Notes: generated by a model not told the origin, from the sequence alone. A stretch of DNA of 64,000 nt from Bacteroidota bacterium (GCA_017860295.1 JAFNAS010000020.1:1-64000); one strand, 5' to 3'; positions 1 to 9,233 are shown, counted from the stretch's first letter. Numbers and translations are program-made.

Positions 1-1008
1 AGTATTCATTGAGAAACTGAATACGGGTTTTCCTTCTTTGCCTCTTTTAGTTGTAATCAAGATAACGCCATTTGCTGCACGAGCCCCATAAATAGCAGCC
101 GAAGCATCTTTTAAAACAGTGTAGCTTTCAATATCTTCAGGATTCAAACGGCTCATGTAACCTCTTTCTACTCCGTCAATTATAATAAGTGGAGAACTGT
201 CTCCCAAAGTGGCGGCACCTCTCACCAAAATATCCGGGTCATCTCGTCCGGGTTCTCCGGAACGCTGGCTGACGATTAATCCTGGCAATTGTCCTGCCAA
301 AGAACTCATAATGTTGGGTGCCGGACTCTTTTTAATTTCTTCTCCGGAAAGATTTACGACAGATCCTGTTAAGGTTACTTTGCGCTGTGTGCCATAACCT
401 ACTACGATTACTTCATCCAGTTTTTCTATATCCTGATTAAGAGTAATCCGCAATTGAGTTTGCTCTCCTACATGTATTTTTTTTCTGGCATACCCGATGT
501 AGGAAAAATCAAGTTCGGCATCAGGTGGTACTTCTAAAGAAAAATGGCCGTCAAGATCAGAGATAACGCCTGTTTGCGTTCCCGGCACAACAATATTAAC
601 TCCAGGAAGAGACTCTCCGGTAAGAGCATCGATAATCGTACCTGTTAATTTGTGAATATTGGGCGAAAATGCTGGTTGATTATCAATTTCCGGTTTGGTG
701 TCAAGCGCAATGAGGACAATTTGTTTGTTGCCATCAATTTGGTATCCAATACCGGTATTTTGCAGCATTTGATTTAATATTGATTCAATATTCTGATTTT
801 TTGCATGAAGGTTAATTGTTTTTTCTAAACCAGGGAGACTATTGTTATAAAAAAATCGATATTCGCTGTACTTTTCAATCAAATGGATAGCTTGCCTGAT
901 TGTTTGATTTTTCGTAGTAAGGGTAATTTGTGCAAAACCAGCAGTTGCACAAGACATGAATAAGACACATAACGACTGCCAAAGAAAATGTGATTTTATC
1001 CGATTCAT
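1..1008 (-). CDS. SusC/RagA-family TonB-linked outer membrane protein with STN domain (3' end outside window)
   Basis: This is the N-terminal 336 codons of an outer-membrane TonB-dependent receptor; the gene runs off the left edge. The ATG at 1006-1008 gives a signal peptide ending near FMSCATAGFAQ. An STN (secretin/TonB short N-terminal) domain follows at about residues 25-95, then a carboxypeptidase-regulatory-like beta domain at about 120-205. After that come the DEVIVVGYGTQRKVTLTGSV segment and the plug domain, with the usual LIIIDGVERG and GVILITTKRGK motifs. The STN domain marks receptors that signal to a FecR-type anti-sigma factor, and such a gene lies directly upstream on the same strand, so this receptor is probably both transporter and sensor of its operon. 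The substrate cannot be read from this part. Promoter evidence in the 200-base gap is weak (CAAATATA at 1067-1074 on the plus strand). Confidence 0.93.
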   Translation of the reverse strand, partial: MNRIKSHFLWQSLCVLFMSCATAGFAQITLTTKNQTIRQAIHLIEKYSEYRFFYNNSLPGLEKTINLHAKNQNIESILNQMLQNTGIGYQIDGNKQIVLIALDTKPEIDNQPAFSPNIHKLTGTIIDALTGESLPGVNIVVPGTQTGVISDLDGHFSLEVPPDAELDFSYIGYARKKIHVGEQTQLRITLNQDIEKLDEVIVVGYGTQRKVTLTGSVVNLSGEEIKKSPAPNIMSSLAGQLPGLIVSQRSGEPGRDDPDILVRGAATLGDSSPLIIIDGVERGYMSRLNPEDIESYTVLKDASAAIYGARAANGVILITTKRGKEGKPVFSFSMNT

Positions 1009-1208
1009 GCGTATATGTGATTTTGGCCATTGTAAATGCAACCGTGCAATTTTTCACACACTAACTCAAATATACATATAATTATTGCACATCTGCATAT
1101 CAAACAACATCGGATTGGTCTTGATGCTTAAATAAAAATAAGTAACCACTATTAGCAGCTAATTAATGCAACTTAAATTGTTAAAAATAGGTTGTAAAAG
1201 ATTAGATA

Positions 1209-2231
1209 TTAATTACGGCTGTAGCTCCTTCTTTTTTGATTAGAGTTTTGTCTTAAGGTTACAATAGAATCATTAATGTCATAGTGTATGGGCGATGTAA
1301 GCGCAATATATTGCAATACACTTTCCAATCTGTTGTTTTTAATAGTGCCACTAAAACGTATCTGTTTAATCTGCTCAGAATCAAATACCACCTGAACATT
1401 GTATATTCTTCCCAAGATCTTCGCAATATCTTCAAGGGTTTCTGCTTGAAATACTAATTGATTGTTTGTCCACAAACTGGCAACTTTTGCATCGCATATT
1501 TGTGTTTTTTTGAAAGTGTGATTTTTTTTATTGAAAATAATCTTTTGATTTGGTAATAGGTCGGATATGAGTTTGCTATCTGAAACGTTTACTTTTCCTT
1601 CTATGAGGGTGGTCGTAATAGTATTTTCGTCGTTGTAAGCCTTTACATTAAATGTAGTTCCCACTGCTCGAATAGAAACGGCATTTGCTTTTACAATAAA
1701 CGGACGTTTTTTATCTTTTGCTACTACAAAGTATGCTTCTCCTTCCAGTGCAATGATCCGGTTGTTTTTATTGTACGTTTTGTCATATTTTATCCTGCTA
1801 TTTGAGTTTAGCCATACCTTTGTTCCGTCAGGTAGCTGTAAATTGGCTTTTTGTCCTTTTGCTACATTAACCACCATGTCTTTATTGTCAGCAATCGAAA
1901 ATTTACTGTCAACGAAATAGTATCTTACTCCTAAAGCCACGCACACAGGAAACAAAATAATAGCCGCATATTTCCATACTTTGTTGAAATTGAAATGATC
2001 TACACGTTGAGAGTTGATTTCTTTTCTGAGATTGGAAAGCATATTTTCTTGAATGCTCGTATCCATACAACAAGAAGCCTTTTCCCACTTTTCTTTATAA
2101 AAGGCAGAAAGAGGTTCTCTACTTTCGGTATGGGAAAACCATTCTTTTAGTAGGCGAGTTTCTTCAACAGACGTTTCTTTCTTGAAAAATTTTTCAAGAA
2201 GAATTTGATGGTAATTATCTCTCACATTCAT
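1209..2231 (-). CDS. FecR-family anti-sigma factor
   Basis: A 340-residue inner-membrane anti-sigma regulator of the FecR type. The first ~80 residues form the cytoplasmic sigma-binding region. One membrane segment follows at about residues 85-106 (VWKYAAIILFPVCVALGV). The periplasmic part has a FecR domain (about 115-215, including LPDGTKVWLNSNSRIKYD) and a C-terminal DUF4974 (about 255-325) that resembles STN and is thought to contact the receptor's STN domain. It lies between the ECF sigma gene (77 bases upstream) and the SusC receptor (200 bases downstream), all on the minus strand, which is the standard trans-envelope signalling order in Bacteroidales. Inference: ligand binding by the receptor releases the sigma factor. 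Confidence 0.95.
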   Translation of the reverse strand: MNVRDNYHQILLEKFFKKETSVEETRLLKEWFSHTESREPLSAFYKEKWEKASCCMDTSIQENMLSNLRKEINSQRVDHFNFNKVWKYAAIILFPVCVALGVRYYFVDSKFSIADNKDMVVNVAKGQKANLQLPDGTKVWLNSNSRIKYDKTYNKNNRIIALEGEAYFVVAKDKKRPFIVKANAVSIRAVGTTFNVKAYNDENTITTTLIEGKVNVSDSKLISDLLPNQKIIFNKKNHTFKKTQICDAKVASLWTNNQLVFQAETLEDIAKILGRIYNVQVVFDSEQIKQIRFSGTIKNNRLESVLQYIALTSPIHYDINDSIVTLRQNSNQKRRSYSRN

Positions 2232-2308
2232 ATGTTTTATATACGCAAAAGGTTTACATCCCTTACAGTATATATGTATTTAGTGAATAATCTCTTTTTT
2301 TAGATATT

Positions 2309-2887
2309 TTAAAACCCAACTAAATAAAATAACAAAAGCCCCGCAAGGGCCACATGTGGTTTTAGATGTTTCTTGAGATAATGAATAGAACGGGTAATTT
2401 GGGTTTCTACCGTCTTTTCCGATATGGAAAGTCGGTTGGCTATCTCTTTGTTGGAAAGCCCTTGCTTGCGGCTAAGCATAAAAATTTCCTTACGAGAAGA
2501 GGGTAATTGGTCTATCAATTCCCAGATCAATCTTTCCAGAAATTGATAATCAATATTGTCTTCGACTCCGACTTCTATTCCGATCGGAGACTTTTTTACA
2601 TGCTCTTCATACTTGTAAGAAAGCAAAGCTCTTTCCGTATGACGATAAACTTGATTTTGAGCAATTGTAAAAATATAAGACGAGAAACTTTTAGAAATAT
2701 CTATCTGGTCACGGTGTTCCCATATAGAAAGAAATACCGATTGAGTAATATCTTGAGCCATACTTTTATCATAAATAATAGACATGATAAAGTTATGTAT
2801 CTTAGCATTGTACTTCCAAAAGATGACTTCAAAAGCATCCTGATCTCCTCTTTTCAGACGATAAAGTATGTCATTATCTGTCTCCAA
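2309..2887 (-). CDS. ECF RNA polymerase sigma-70 factor
   Basis: A 192-residue ECF sigma factor. Region 2 spans about residues 8-80 (AFEVIFWKYNAKIHNFI, then a -10-recognition helix near WEHRDQID). Region 4 spans about 120-173, with the helix-turn-helix GLSNKEIANRLSISEKTVET. There is no region 3, as expected for this class. The last ~15 residues (ALAGLLLFYLVGF) are strongly hydrophobic, a tail seen in many Bacteroides-type ECF factors that may help membrane or anti-sigma contact. The gene heads the sigma-FecR-SusC set and is presumably controlled by the FecR protein encoded downstream. Its own promoter looks housekeeping-type. Confidence 0.95.
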   Translation of the reverse strand: METDNDILYRLKRGDQDAFEVIFWKYNAKIHNFIMSIIYDKSMAQDITQSVFLSIWEHRDQIDISKSFSSYIFTIAQNQVYRHTERALLSYKYEEHVKKSPIGIEVGVEDNIDYQFLERLIWELIDQLPSSRKEIFMLSRKQGLSNKEIANRLSISEKTVETQITRSIHYLKKHLKPHVALAGLLLFYLVGF

Positions 2888-2918
2888 GGTATTAGATAAG
2901 TTTAGGTTATTTGCAGGG

Positions 2919-2948
2919 CAAAGATAAGGGATAAGTTCATAAAAAACA
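2919..2948 (-). promoter_or_regulatory. Promoter of the ECF sigma gene
   Basis: On the minus strand TATCTTTG (plus-strand 2919-2926) matches the Bacteroidetes -7 consensus TAnnTTTG. A GTTG at 2946-2949 sits 19 bases upstream in the -33 position. The start codon is about 30 bases downstream of the -7 box. Confidence 0.6.
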
Positions 2949-3145
2949 ACCGATATGATAAGAAACTCTTAATTCTACGGATTTGCATTTTGACTAAATC
3001 GGATTTCCCAAAATTAGGCCTAGAAAACAACTCCGAAGTTGCATGGAATCTGTATATCTACAACTAATGGCTGATTGTATAGCCCAATTTAGCAAAAATC
3101 ACAATGTTTTGCAATGTCGAGATGACAAATTCGGAAAAAAGATGC

Positions 3146-3153
3146 TATCTTTG
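3146..3153 (+). promoter_or_regulatory. Bacteroidetes -7 box inside the longest ATPase reading frame
   Basis: TATCTTTG is a perfect TAnnTTTG box. It lies downstream of the first ATG codons of the ATPase frame, so it suggests that translation begins later, at the GTG at 3172. No good TTTG was found at the -33 distance. Confidence 0.45.
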
Positions 3154-3171
3154 TCGTTCAAAATTTTTGAT

Positions 3172-4353
3172 GTGGAAGCTCTTTTCAGAACCCATAAGTA
3201 CTTGGTGGAACATGTAGAATCGCCCGTACAACGTCAGTTGATGGACGAGATTGATTGGAATCATCGCCTGATAGGTATCAAAGGGAGCCGGGGAGTGGGG
3301 AAAACCACTTTTTTGCTCGAATATGCCAAGCAGCGTTTTGGAGCCGACGATCGTTCCTGTCTCTATATCAATCTCAACAACTTCTACTTTACTACCTGTT
3401 CATTATACGATTTTGCCGATGAATTTTGTAAAGTCGGTGGGCGTACGCTGTTGATCGATCAGGTATTCAAGTTACCCAACTGGTCGGAGGATCTGCGGGA
3501 GTGTTACGATAAAATACCGGATCTCAATATCGTATTCTCCGGTTCGTCGGTAATGCGACTGAAGGAGGAGAATCCGTTGTTGCGCGACTGTGTAAAGTCG
3601 TATAATCTGAGAGGCCTTTCTTTTCGTGAATATCTCAACCTGATGGCAGATACCCACTTTCAGTCGTATACGCTTGATGATATTTTGAAAAATCATGTCG
3701 AAATAGCGGCAGAAATTGTGGATAAAGTAAAACCTTTAGCCTATTTTCAAAACTATCTGCATCACGGTTTTGCTCCGTTTTTTCTTGAAAAGCGAAACTT
3801 TTCGGAGAATCTGTTGAAGACGATGAATATGATGCTTGAGGTGGATGTTCTGTTCATTAAACAGATAGAACTCAAATATCTCCCCAAGATTCGTAAATTG
3901 CTTTATCTGATAGCCAGTACGGCACCCTGTGTGCCTAATGTGAGCCAGCTCAGTACTGAAATTAATATATCGCGCGCTACGGTAATGAACTATATTAAAT
4001 ACCTGAGCGAAGCCCGTTTGTTCAACCTGTTGTATGCCGAGGGTGATGAATTTCCTAAAAAACCGGCAATGGTTTACATGCAGAATACCAATCTGATGCA
4101 CGCCATAACACCGGGAAATGTCGATCTGCAGGCACAGCGCGAAACGTTCTTTTATAATGTGTTGTACAAAGATCATAAACTAAACAAAGGTAATCGCGAT
4201 GCCCAGTTTCTGGTCGATCACTCATTTCAGTTTGTTATTGCCGACAGCGATAATAAAATGAAGATTAAGCCCGATTACTACTATGCAATCGATAAGATTG
4301 AAGTGGGATCGAAGAAAGTGATTCCTTTGTGGCTGTTCGGATTTTTGTACTGA
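3172..4353 (+). CDS. AAA-family ATPase with winged-helix and DUF4143-like C-terminal region
   Basis: A P-loop ATPase of the AAA_14/DUF4143 group common in Bacteroidales, of unknown cellular role. Walker A is GSRGVGKTT at residues 38-46 of the chosen form. A Walker-B-like strand TLLIDQVFKLP and a sensor strand IVFSGSSVMRL follow. The acidic residue usually following LLID is Gln here, which may lower hydrolysis. The C-terminal half contains a winged-helix stretch (STEINISRATVMNYIKYLSE) and ends in a PLWLFGFLY tail. The open frame extends up to an ATG at 3043, but a -7 promoter box at 3146-3153 and the family-like beginning EALFRTHKYLVEHV favour the GTG at 3172. It is a single gene, not obviously linked to nifJ, with a likely terminator at 4385-4416. 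Confidence 0.85.
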   Translation: MEALFRTHKYLVEHVESPVQRQLMDEIDWNHRLIGIKGSRGVGKTTFLLEYAKQRFGADDRSCLYINLNNFYFTTCSLYDFADEFCKVGGRTLLIDQVFKLPNWSEDLRECYDKIPDLNIVFSGSSVMRLKEENPLLRDCVKSYNLRGLSFREYLNLMADTHFQSYTLDDILKNHVEIAAEIVDKVKPLAYFQNYLHHGFAPFFLEKRNFSENLLKTMNMMLEVDVLFIKQIELKYLPKIRKLLYLIASTAPCVPNVSQLSTEINISRATVMNYIKYLSEARLFNLLYAEGDEFPKKPAMVYMQNTNLMHAITPGNVDLQAQRETFFYNVLYKDHKLNKGNRDAQFLVDHSFQFVIADSDNKMKIKPDYYYAIDKIEVGSKKVIPLWLFGFLY

Positions 4354-4384
4354 TTGCTTTGTCCTTTTGCGGATGGAGTGATTT

Positions 4385-4416
4385 GTTCGTTTTTTAGTGA
4401 AGACGAACCTTTTTTT
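4385..4416 (+). terminator. Likely rho-independent terminator after the ATPase gene
   Basis: GTTCGT and ACGAAC form a short stem, extended by one wobble pair and one A-T pair, over an 8-14 base loop. A run of seven T follows immediately. Confidence 0.5.
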
Positions 4417-4488
4417 GACCTTAAAACGATACCGGATCCTATTTTTATATTAAACTCAATCACATTCATATCTAATTAATTCACAATT

Positions 4489-7400
4489 ATGGCAAAAGAC
4501 AAGAAATTTTTGACTTGTGACGGTAATCAGGCCGCTGCCCACATCGCATACATGTTCAGCGAAGTGGCCGCTATCTACCCGATTACGCCATCGTCAACCA
4601 TGGCCGAATATGTTGACGAATGGGCTGCCGCCGGCAGAAAAAACATTTTCGGTGAAACCGTATTAGTAGAAGAAATGCAATCGGAAGCAGGAGCTGCCGG
4701 TGCTGTTCACGGTTCGTTGCAAGCCGGTGCGCTTACAACTACCTTTACCGCATCTCAGGGTCTTCTGTTGATGATTCCGAATATGTACAAGATTGCCGGT
4801 GAATTTTTACCCTCTGTATTCCACGTTTCTGCTCGTACACTCGCTTCTCATGCACTTTGTATCTTTGGCGACCACCAGGATGTGATGGCTTGCCGTCAGA
4901 CCGGTTTTGCCATGCTCTGCGAAGGTTCGGTACAGGAAGTGATGGATTTGTCCGGCGTATCTCACCTCGCCACACTCAAATCGCGCGTTCCTTTTGTGAA
5001 CTTCTTCGACGGTTTCCGTACTTCTCACGAAATACAAAAGATCGAAGCGCTGGCTAACGAAGATCTTGCTCCGTTAATTGATCAGAAGGCGTTGGCCGAA
5101 TTCCGTGCCCGTGCCCTTAATCCAAACACTCCGGTTGCCCGTGGTATGGCCGAAAACCCCGACCATTTCTTCCAACACCGCGAATCGGCCAATAGCTTCT
5201 ACGACGCAGTTCCTGCTATTGTGGAAGAGTACATGAACGAAATTTACAAAATCACAGGCCGCAAATACGGTTTGTTCGATTACTACGGCGCTCCCGATGC
5301 CGATCGCGTAATTATCGCGATGGGTTCCGTAACAGAAGCTATCCGTGAAACCATCGATCACCTGAATGCGAAAGGCGAAAAAGTGGGTTTGGTTGCCGTT
5401 CATCTCTACCGTCCGTTCTCTGCAAAACATTTCCTTGCTGCCGTTCCCAAAACAGCAAAACGTATCGCTGTATTGGATCGTACCAAAGAACCGGGTGCTA
5501 CCGGCGAACCTTTGTACCTCGACGTAAAAGATTGCTTCTATGGCGCTGCTGATGCTCCGCTTGTTGTTGGCGGTCGCTACGGCTTGGGCTCTAAAGATAC
5601 TACTCCTGCTCAGATTTTGGCTGTTTACGACAACCTAGCGTTGCCGGAACCCAGAAATCAATTCACCATCGGTATTGTCGACGACGTTACCTTCACTTCA
5701 CTGCCTCAGGAAGAGGAAATCGCAATGGGTGGCGAAAGTTTGTTCGAAGCCAAATTTTATGGTTTGGGTGCCGACGGTACTGTAGGGGCAAACAAAAACT
5801 CGATCAAAATTATCGGTGACAACACCAATAAATATTGCCAGGCCTATTTTGCCTACGACTCTAAAAAATCGGGTGGTTTCACCTGTTCTCACCTTCGTTT
5901 CGGCGACGATCCTATCCGTTCTACCTATCTGGTAAATACGCCTAACTTCGTTGCTTGCCACGTACAGGCTTACCTGCATTTGTACGATGTAACACGCGGG
6001 TTGCGTAAAAACGGGACATTCCTGTTGAATACCATCTGGAACAGTGAAGAGCTGGCTAAGAACCTGCCTGCCAAAGTGAAGAAATACTTTGCTAAAAACA
6101 ATATTTCCGTTTACTACATCAACGCTACCGAAATCGCTCAACAGATCGGTTTGGGTAACCGTACCAACACCATTCTTCAATCGGCATTCTTCCGTATCAC
6201 CGGCGTTATTCCTGCTGATTTGGCGGTAGAACAGATGAAGAAATTTATCGTAAAATCGTATGGTAAGAAGGGTGAAGACGTTGTAAACAAAAACTATGCT
6301 GCGGTTGATCGTGGTGGAGAATACAAACAACTGGCTATCGATCCGGCCTGGGCTAACCTTACGGATGATGCGGCTGTCGGAAATAACGATCCTGCCTTTA
6401 TCAACGAAGTGGTTCGTCCTATCAACGCTCAGGATGGCGACTTGCTGCCGGTTTCTGCTTTCAAAGGCATCGAAGACGGTACATGGCATCAGGGAACATC
6501 CAAATACGAAAAACGCGGTGTTGCAGCTTTCGTTCCCGAATGGAACCCCGAAAACTGTATTCAGTGTAACAAATGTGCTTACGTTTGTCCTCACGCTGCT
6601 ATCCGTCCGTTCGTGCTGGATGCTGAAGAGCAGAAAGGTGCAAACTTTACTTCCCTGAAGGCCAACGGTAAAGCATTCGATGGCATGACCTTCCGTATTC
6701 AGGTCGACGTTCTCGACTGTATGGATTGCGGTAACTGTGTCGATGTTTGTCCGGGTAATCCGAAGAAAGGCAAAGCGTTGACAATGAAACACCTCGAAAG
6801 TCAGATGGGCGAAGTTGCCAACTGGGATTATCTGACTAACAATGTAAAGAGCAAACAAGACCTCGTCGATATCAAGGCTAACGTGAAGAACTCACAGTTC
6901 GCTACTCCGTTGTTCGAATTCTCCGGCGCTTGCTCGGGTTGTGGTGAAACTCCGTACGTGAAGCTGATTACTCAGCTGTATGGCGACCGCGAAATGGTTG
7001 CTAACGCTACCGGTTGTTCTTCAATCTACTCCGGTTCTGTTCCTTCAACTCCTTACACAACCAACGCAAAAGGTCAGGGTCCGGCTTGGGCTAATTCACT
7101 GTTCGAAGACTTCTGCGAATTCGGTTTGGGTATGGAACTGGCCAACATGAAAATGCGCGAACGCCTCACTCAGTTGATGACCGAAGCAATCGCCTCGGAA
7201 GCTACTCCTGCTGAAACTAAAGCATTATTTCAGGAATGGATCGACAACAAACTGGATGCTGAAAAGACAAAAGTTCTTGCCGCACAGATCGTTCCAGTTG
7301 TTGAAGCTGCAAAAGACAAATGCGATGCCTGCGAGCAAATTTTTGAATTAAAGAACTTCCTCGTAAAACGCAGCCAGTGGATCATTGGTGGCGACGGTGC

Positions 7401-8031
7401 TTCTTACGATATCGGTTACGGCGGTCTCGACCATGTAATCTCTACCGGTAAAGATGTAAATATCCTCGTTCTGGATACCGAAGTTTATTCAAACACCGGT
7501 GGTCAGTCTTCAAAAGCAACTCCTGTGGGCGCTATCGCTAAATTTGCTGCATCGGGTAAACGTGTACGCAAAAAGGACCTCGGTCTGATGGCTACCACTT
7601 ACGGATATGTTTATGTAGCTCAAATTGCAATGGGTGCCGATCAGGCTCAAACCATGAAGGCCATCCGCGAGGCAGAAGCCTATCCCGGCCCATCGCTTAT
7701 TATTGCTTATTCTCCCTGTATCAACCACGGTTTGAAAGCCGGTATGGGTAAGAGTCAGGCCGAAGAAGAGAGAGCTGTAGAGTGCGGTTACTGGCACTTG
7801 TGGCGCTACAATCCCCAATTGGAAGAAGAAGGAAAGAATCCATTCATTCTCGACTCGAAAGAGCCGCAATGGGATAAATTCCAGGACTTCCTTAAGGGTG
7901 AAGTACGTTACACCTCGTTGCTGAAGCAGTACCCTGCCGAAGCTGCCGAGTTGTTCCAGGCTGCCGAAGATAACGCTAAATGGCGTTACAAAGGCTACAA
8001 ACGTCTTGCATCTGCTGCTACTGCCGAATAA
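4489..8031 (+). CDS. nifJ: Pyruvate:ferredoxin (flavodoxin) oxidoreductase
   Basis: A single-chain 1180-residue PFOR that converts pyruvate and CoA to acetyl-CoA and CO2 while reducing ferredoxin or flavodoxin in the cytoplasm; it is central to anaerobic fermentation. The N-terminal pyruvate-binding domain includes YPITPSSTMAEYVDEW. The transketolase-C-like and gamma domains follow. Two [4Fe-4S] motifs come next: CIQCNKCAYVCP from residue 690 and CMDCGNCVDVCP from residue 744. The thiamine-diphosphate domain begins near GACSGCGETPYVKL (Cys at about 815), with GDGASYDIGYGGLDHV later. The length is normal for the family. The gene stands alone, between its own terminator hairpin and the ATPase gene. 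Codon use is strongly biased, consistent with high expression. Confidence 0.98.
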   Translation: MAKDKKFLTCDGNQAAAHIAYMFSEVAAIYPITPSSTMAEYVDEWAAAGRKNIFGETVLVEEMQSEAGAAGAVHGSLQAGALTTTFTASQGLLLMIPNMYKIAGEFLPSVFHVSARTLASHALCIFGDHQDVMACRQTGFAMLCEGSVQEVMDLSGVSHLATLKSRVPFVNFFDGFRTSHEIQKIEALANEDLAPLIDQKALAEFRARALNPNTPVARGMAENPDHFFQHRESANSFYDAVPAIVEEYMNEIYKITGRKYGLFDYYGAPDADRVIIAMGSVTEAIRETIDHLNAKGEKVGLVAVHLYRPFSAKHFLAAVPKTAKRIAVLDRTKEPGATGEPLYLDVKDCFYGAADAPLVVGGRYGLGSKDTTPAQILAVYDNLALPEPRNQFTIGIVDDVTFTSLPQEEEIAMGGESLFEAKFYGLGADGTVGANKNSIKIIGDNTNKYCQAYFAYDSKKSGGFTCSHLRFGDDPIRSTYLVNTPNFVACHVQAYLHLYDVTRGLRKNGTFLLNTIWNSEELAKNLPAKVKKYFAKNNISVYYINATEIAQQIGLGNRTNTILQSAFFRITGVIPADLAVEQMKKFIVKSYGKKGEDVVNKNYAAVDRGGEYKQLAIDPAWANLTDDAAVGNNDPAFINEVVRPINAQDGDLLPVSAFKGIEDGTWHQGTSKYEKRGVAAFVPEWNPENCIQCNKCAYVCPHAAIRPFVLDAEEQKGANFTSLKANGKAFDGMTFRIQVDVLDCMDCGNCVDVCPGNPKKGKALTMKHLESQMGEVANWDYLTNNVKSKQDLVDIKANVKNSQFATPLFEFSGACSGCGETPYVKLITQLYGDREMVANATGCSSIYSGSVPSTPYTTNAKGQGPAWANSLFEDFCEFGLGMELANMKMRERLTQLMTEAIASEATPAETKALFQEWIDNKLDAEKTKVLAAQIVPVVEAAKDKCDACEQIFELKNFLVKRSQWIIGGDGASYDIGYGGLDHVISTGKDVNILVLDTEVYSNTGGQSSKATPVGAIAKFAASGKRVRKKDLGLMATTYGYVYVAQIAMGADQAQTMKAIREAEAYPGPSLIIAYSPCINHGLKAGMGKSQAEEERAVECGYWHLWRYNPQLEEEGKNPFILDSKEPQWDKFQDFLKGEVRYTSLLKQYPAEAAELFQAAEDNAKWRYKGYKRLASAATAE

Positions 8032-8069
8032 GACCTTAGTATTTCCAAAAAGAACGATCATAGAAAAAG

Positions 8070-8118
8070 GAGGCTGTCTCAATTTTTATTTTGAGACAGC
8101 CTCTTGTTTTGTTTTTTC
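8070..8118 (+). terminator. Rho-independent terminator of nifJ (recurrent GAGGCTGTCTCA hairpin)
   Basis: GAGGCTGTCTCAA (8070-8082) pairs perfectly with TTGAGACAGCCTC (8091-8103) over an 8-base loop, followed by a T-rich tail. Nearly the same stem recurs at 14615-14650 and, with base changes in both arms, at 26657-26696. Confidence 0.9.
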
Positions 8119-8138
8119 TGAAAGTTGATTTACCTTTG
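8108..8138 (+). promoter_or_regulatory. Promoter of the kinase/regulator operon
   Basis: TTTG at 8108-8111, a 19-base spacer and TACCTTTG at 8131-8138 match the Bacteroidetes -33/-7 consensus. It begins inside the T-rich tail of the nifJ terminator, and the ATG at 8160 is 21 bases beyond the -7 box. Confidence 0.8.
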
Positions 8139-8159
8139 CTTGCATCAAAACCTACCTTT

Positions 8160-9233
8160 ATGAAATGGCCTTTGCAAAAAATATTGATTCATTCGCTTTG
8201 CTGGATTGCTTTTACACTTTTGCCCATCATCGTTTCTCCCGATTTTTCGTTTTTCGGGACATGGGAAATCGGCAAGCCGGATATTCGTAATTTTCTCAGT
8301 TCGCTATTGATGATTCTTTATTTCTATGCCAATTTTCATTACTTTATTCCGACATATTATCACAAAAAGAGGTACCTGTTATTTGTTCTGATTACTATTG
8401 CCTGTTTTATCCTCATTGCGATTTTTCCCTCTCTGTTGCTTCCTGAACAGTGGGGTGTGCCGCGTCATCTTCCCCATGGTTCACACAACATTTTAATGCC
8501 TCCACCGATGGAGCAGCCGGGAATGATGCCACATCAACCTCATTTTCAATGGATCATTCCATTTCAGATTGAATCGAATTTTCTTAAATTCCTGATTATA
8601 TTTTTCTTGTCCATTTTACTTAAAGTGAGAGAATTATGGATAAAAACACAAAATGAAAAAAAAGCGACAGAGCTCTCATATCTGAAACTCCAGGTCAATC
8701 CGCATTTTCTGTTCAATACACTGAATAGTATCTATTCTCTTGCACTGGAAAAATCGGATAAGACCCCTTCTGCAATTATAAAATTGTCTGAATTAATGCG
8801 TTATGTTACAAGCGAAGTGAACGACGACTTTGTTCCGCTTCAAAAAGAGGTCAACTACATCAGTAACTATATTGAATTGCAACGCATCCGATTAGGTGAA
8901 ACGGCTTCCATTGATTTTAGCATAACCGGAACTATTGAAAATCAAAAGATTGCTCCTCTTGTTCTTATTCCGTTTATTGAAAATGCATTCAAGTTTGGTG
9001 TGAATCCAGAAGAACTTTCGCGTATAAAAATATCTCTCGTAATAAATCCGGATCAACTTACGTTATCTATTTATAATAAAAAGGTAAAACTGGATAGGAA
9101 CGTAAAGACCAATGGTACAGGGCTTAAAAATGTCCATCAAAGGCTTGAATTGATATATCCTACATCACATGTACTCACCATCCGGGAATCGGACAAAGAT
9201 TTCACCGTTGAATTAATTCTCCAACAGATATGA
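8160..9233 (+). CDS. LytS/YehU-type membrane sensor histidine kinase
   Basis: A 357-residue sensor kinase of the His_kinase (PF06580) family that should phosphorylate the LytTR regulator encoded next. There are four membrane segments at about 8-26, 44-63, 72-95 and 140-157. The phospho-accepting histidine is H182 in LQVNPHFLFNTLNSIYSLAL, followed by a GHKL ATPase domain (PLVLIPFIENAFKFGV, then GTGLKNVHQRLELIYP). The loop between segments 3 and 4 (about residues 96-131) is rich in His, Met and Pro, unlike typical family members, and could bind metal. The ATG at 8160 is chosen over an in-frame TTG at 8091 because the promoter box at 8131-8138 lies between them. The stop overlaps the regulator's start (ATGA). 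Confidence 0.93.
   Translation: MKWPLQKILIHSLCWIAFTLLPIIVSPDFSFFGTWEIGKPDIRNFLSSLLMILYFYANFHYFIPTYYHKKRYLLFVLITIACFILIAIFPSLLLPEQWGVPRHLPHGSHNILMPPPMEQPGMMPHQPHFQWIIPFQIESNFLKFLIIFFLSILLKVRELWIKTQNEKKATELSYLKLQVNPHFLFNTLNSIYSLALEKSDKTPSAIIKLSELMRYVTSEVNDDFVPLQKEVNYISNYIELQRIRLGETASIDFSITGTIENQKIAPLVLIPFIENAFKFGVNPEELSRIKISLVINPDQLTLSIYNKKVKLDRNVKTNGTGLKNVHQRLELIYPTSHVLTIRESDKDFTVELILQQI

Noticed and set aside
5698-6858. 386-codon minus-strand frame inside nifJ
   Set aside because: It is a shadow caused by the biased codon use of a highly expressed gene. nifJ on the plus strand is a full-length family member, and the opposite frame has no recognisable domain.
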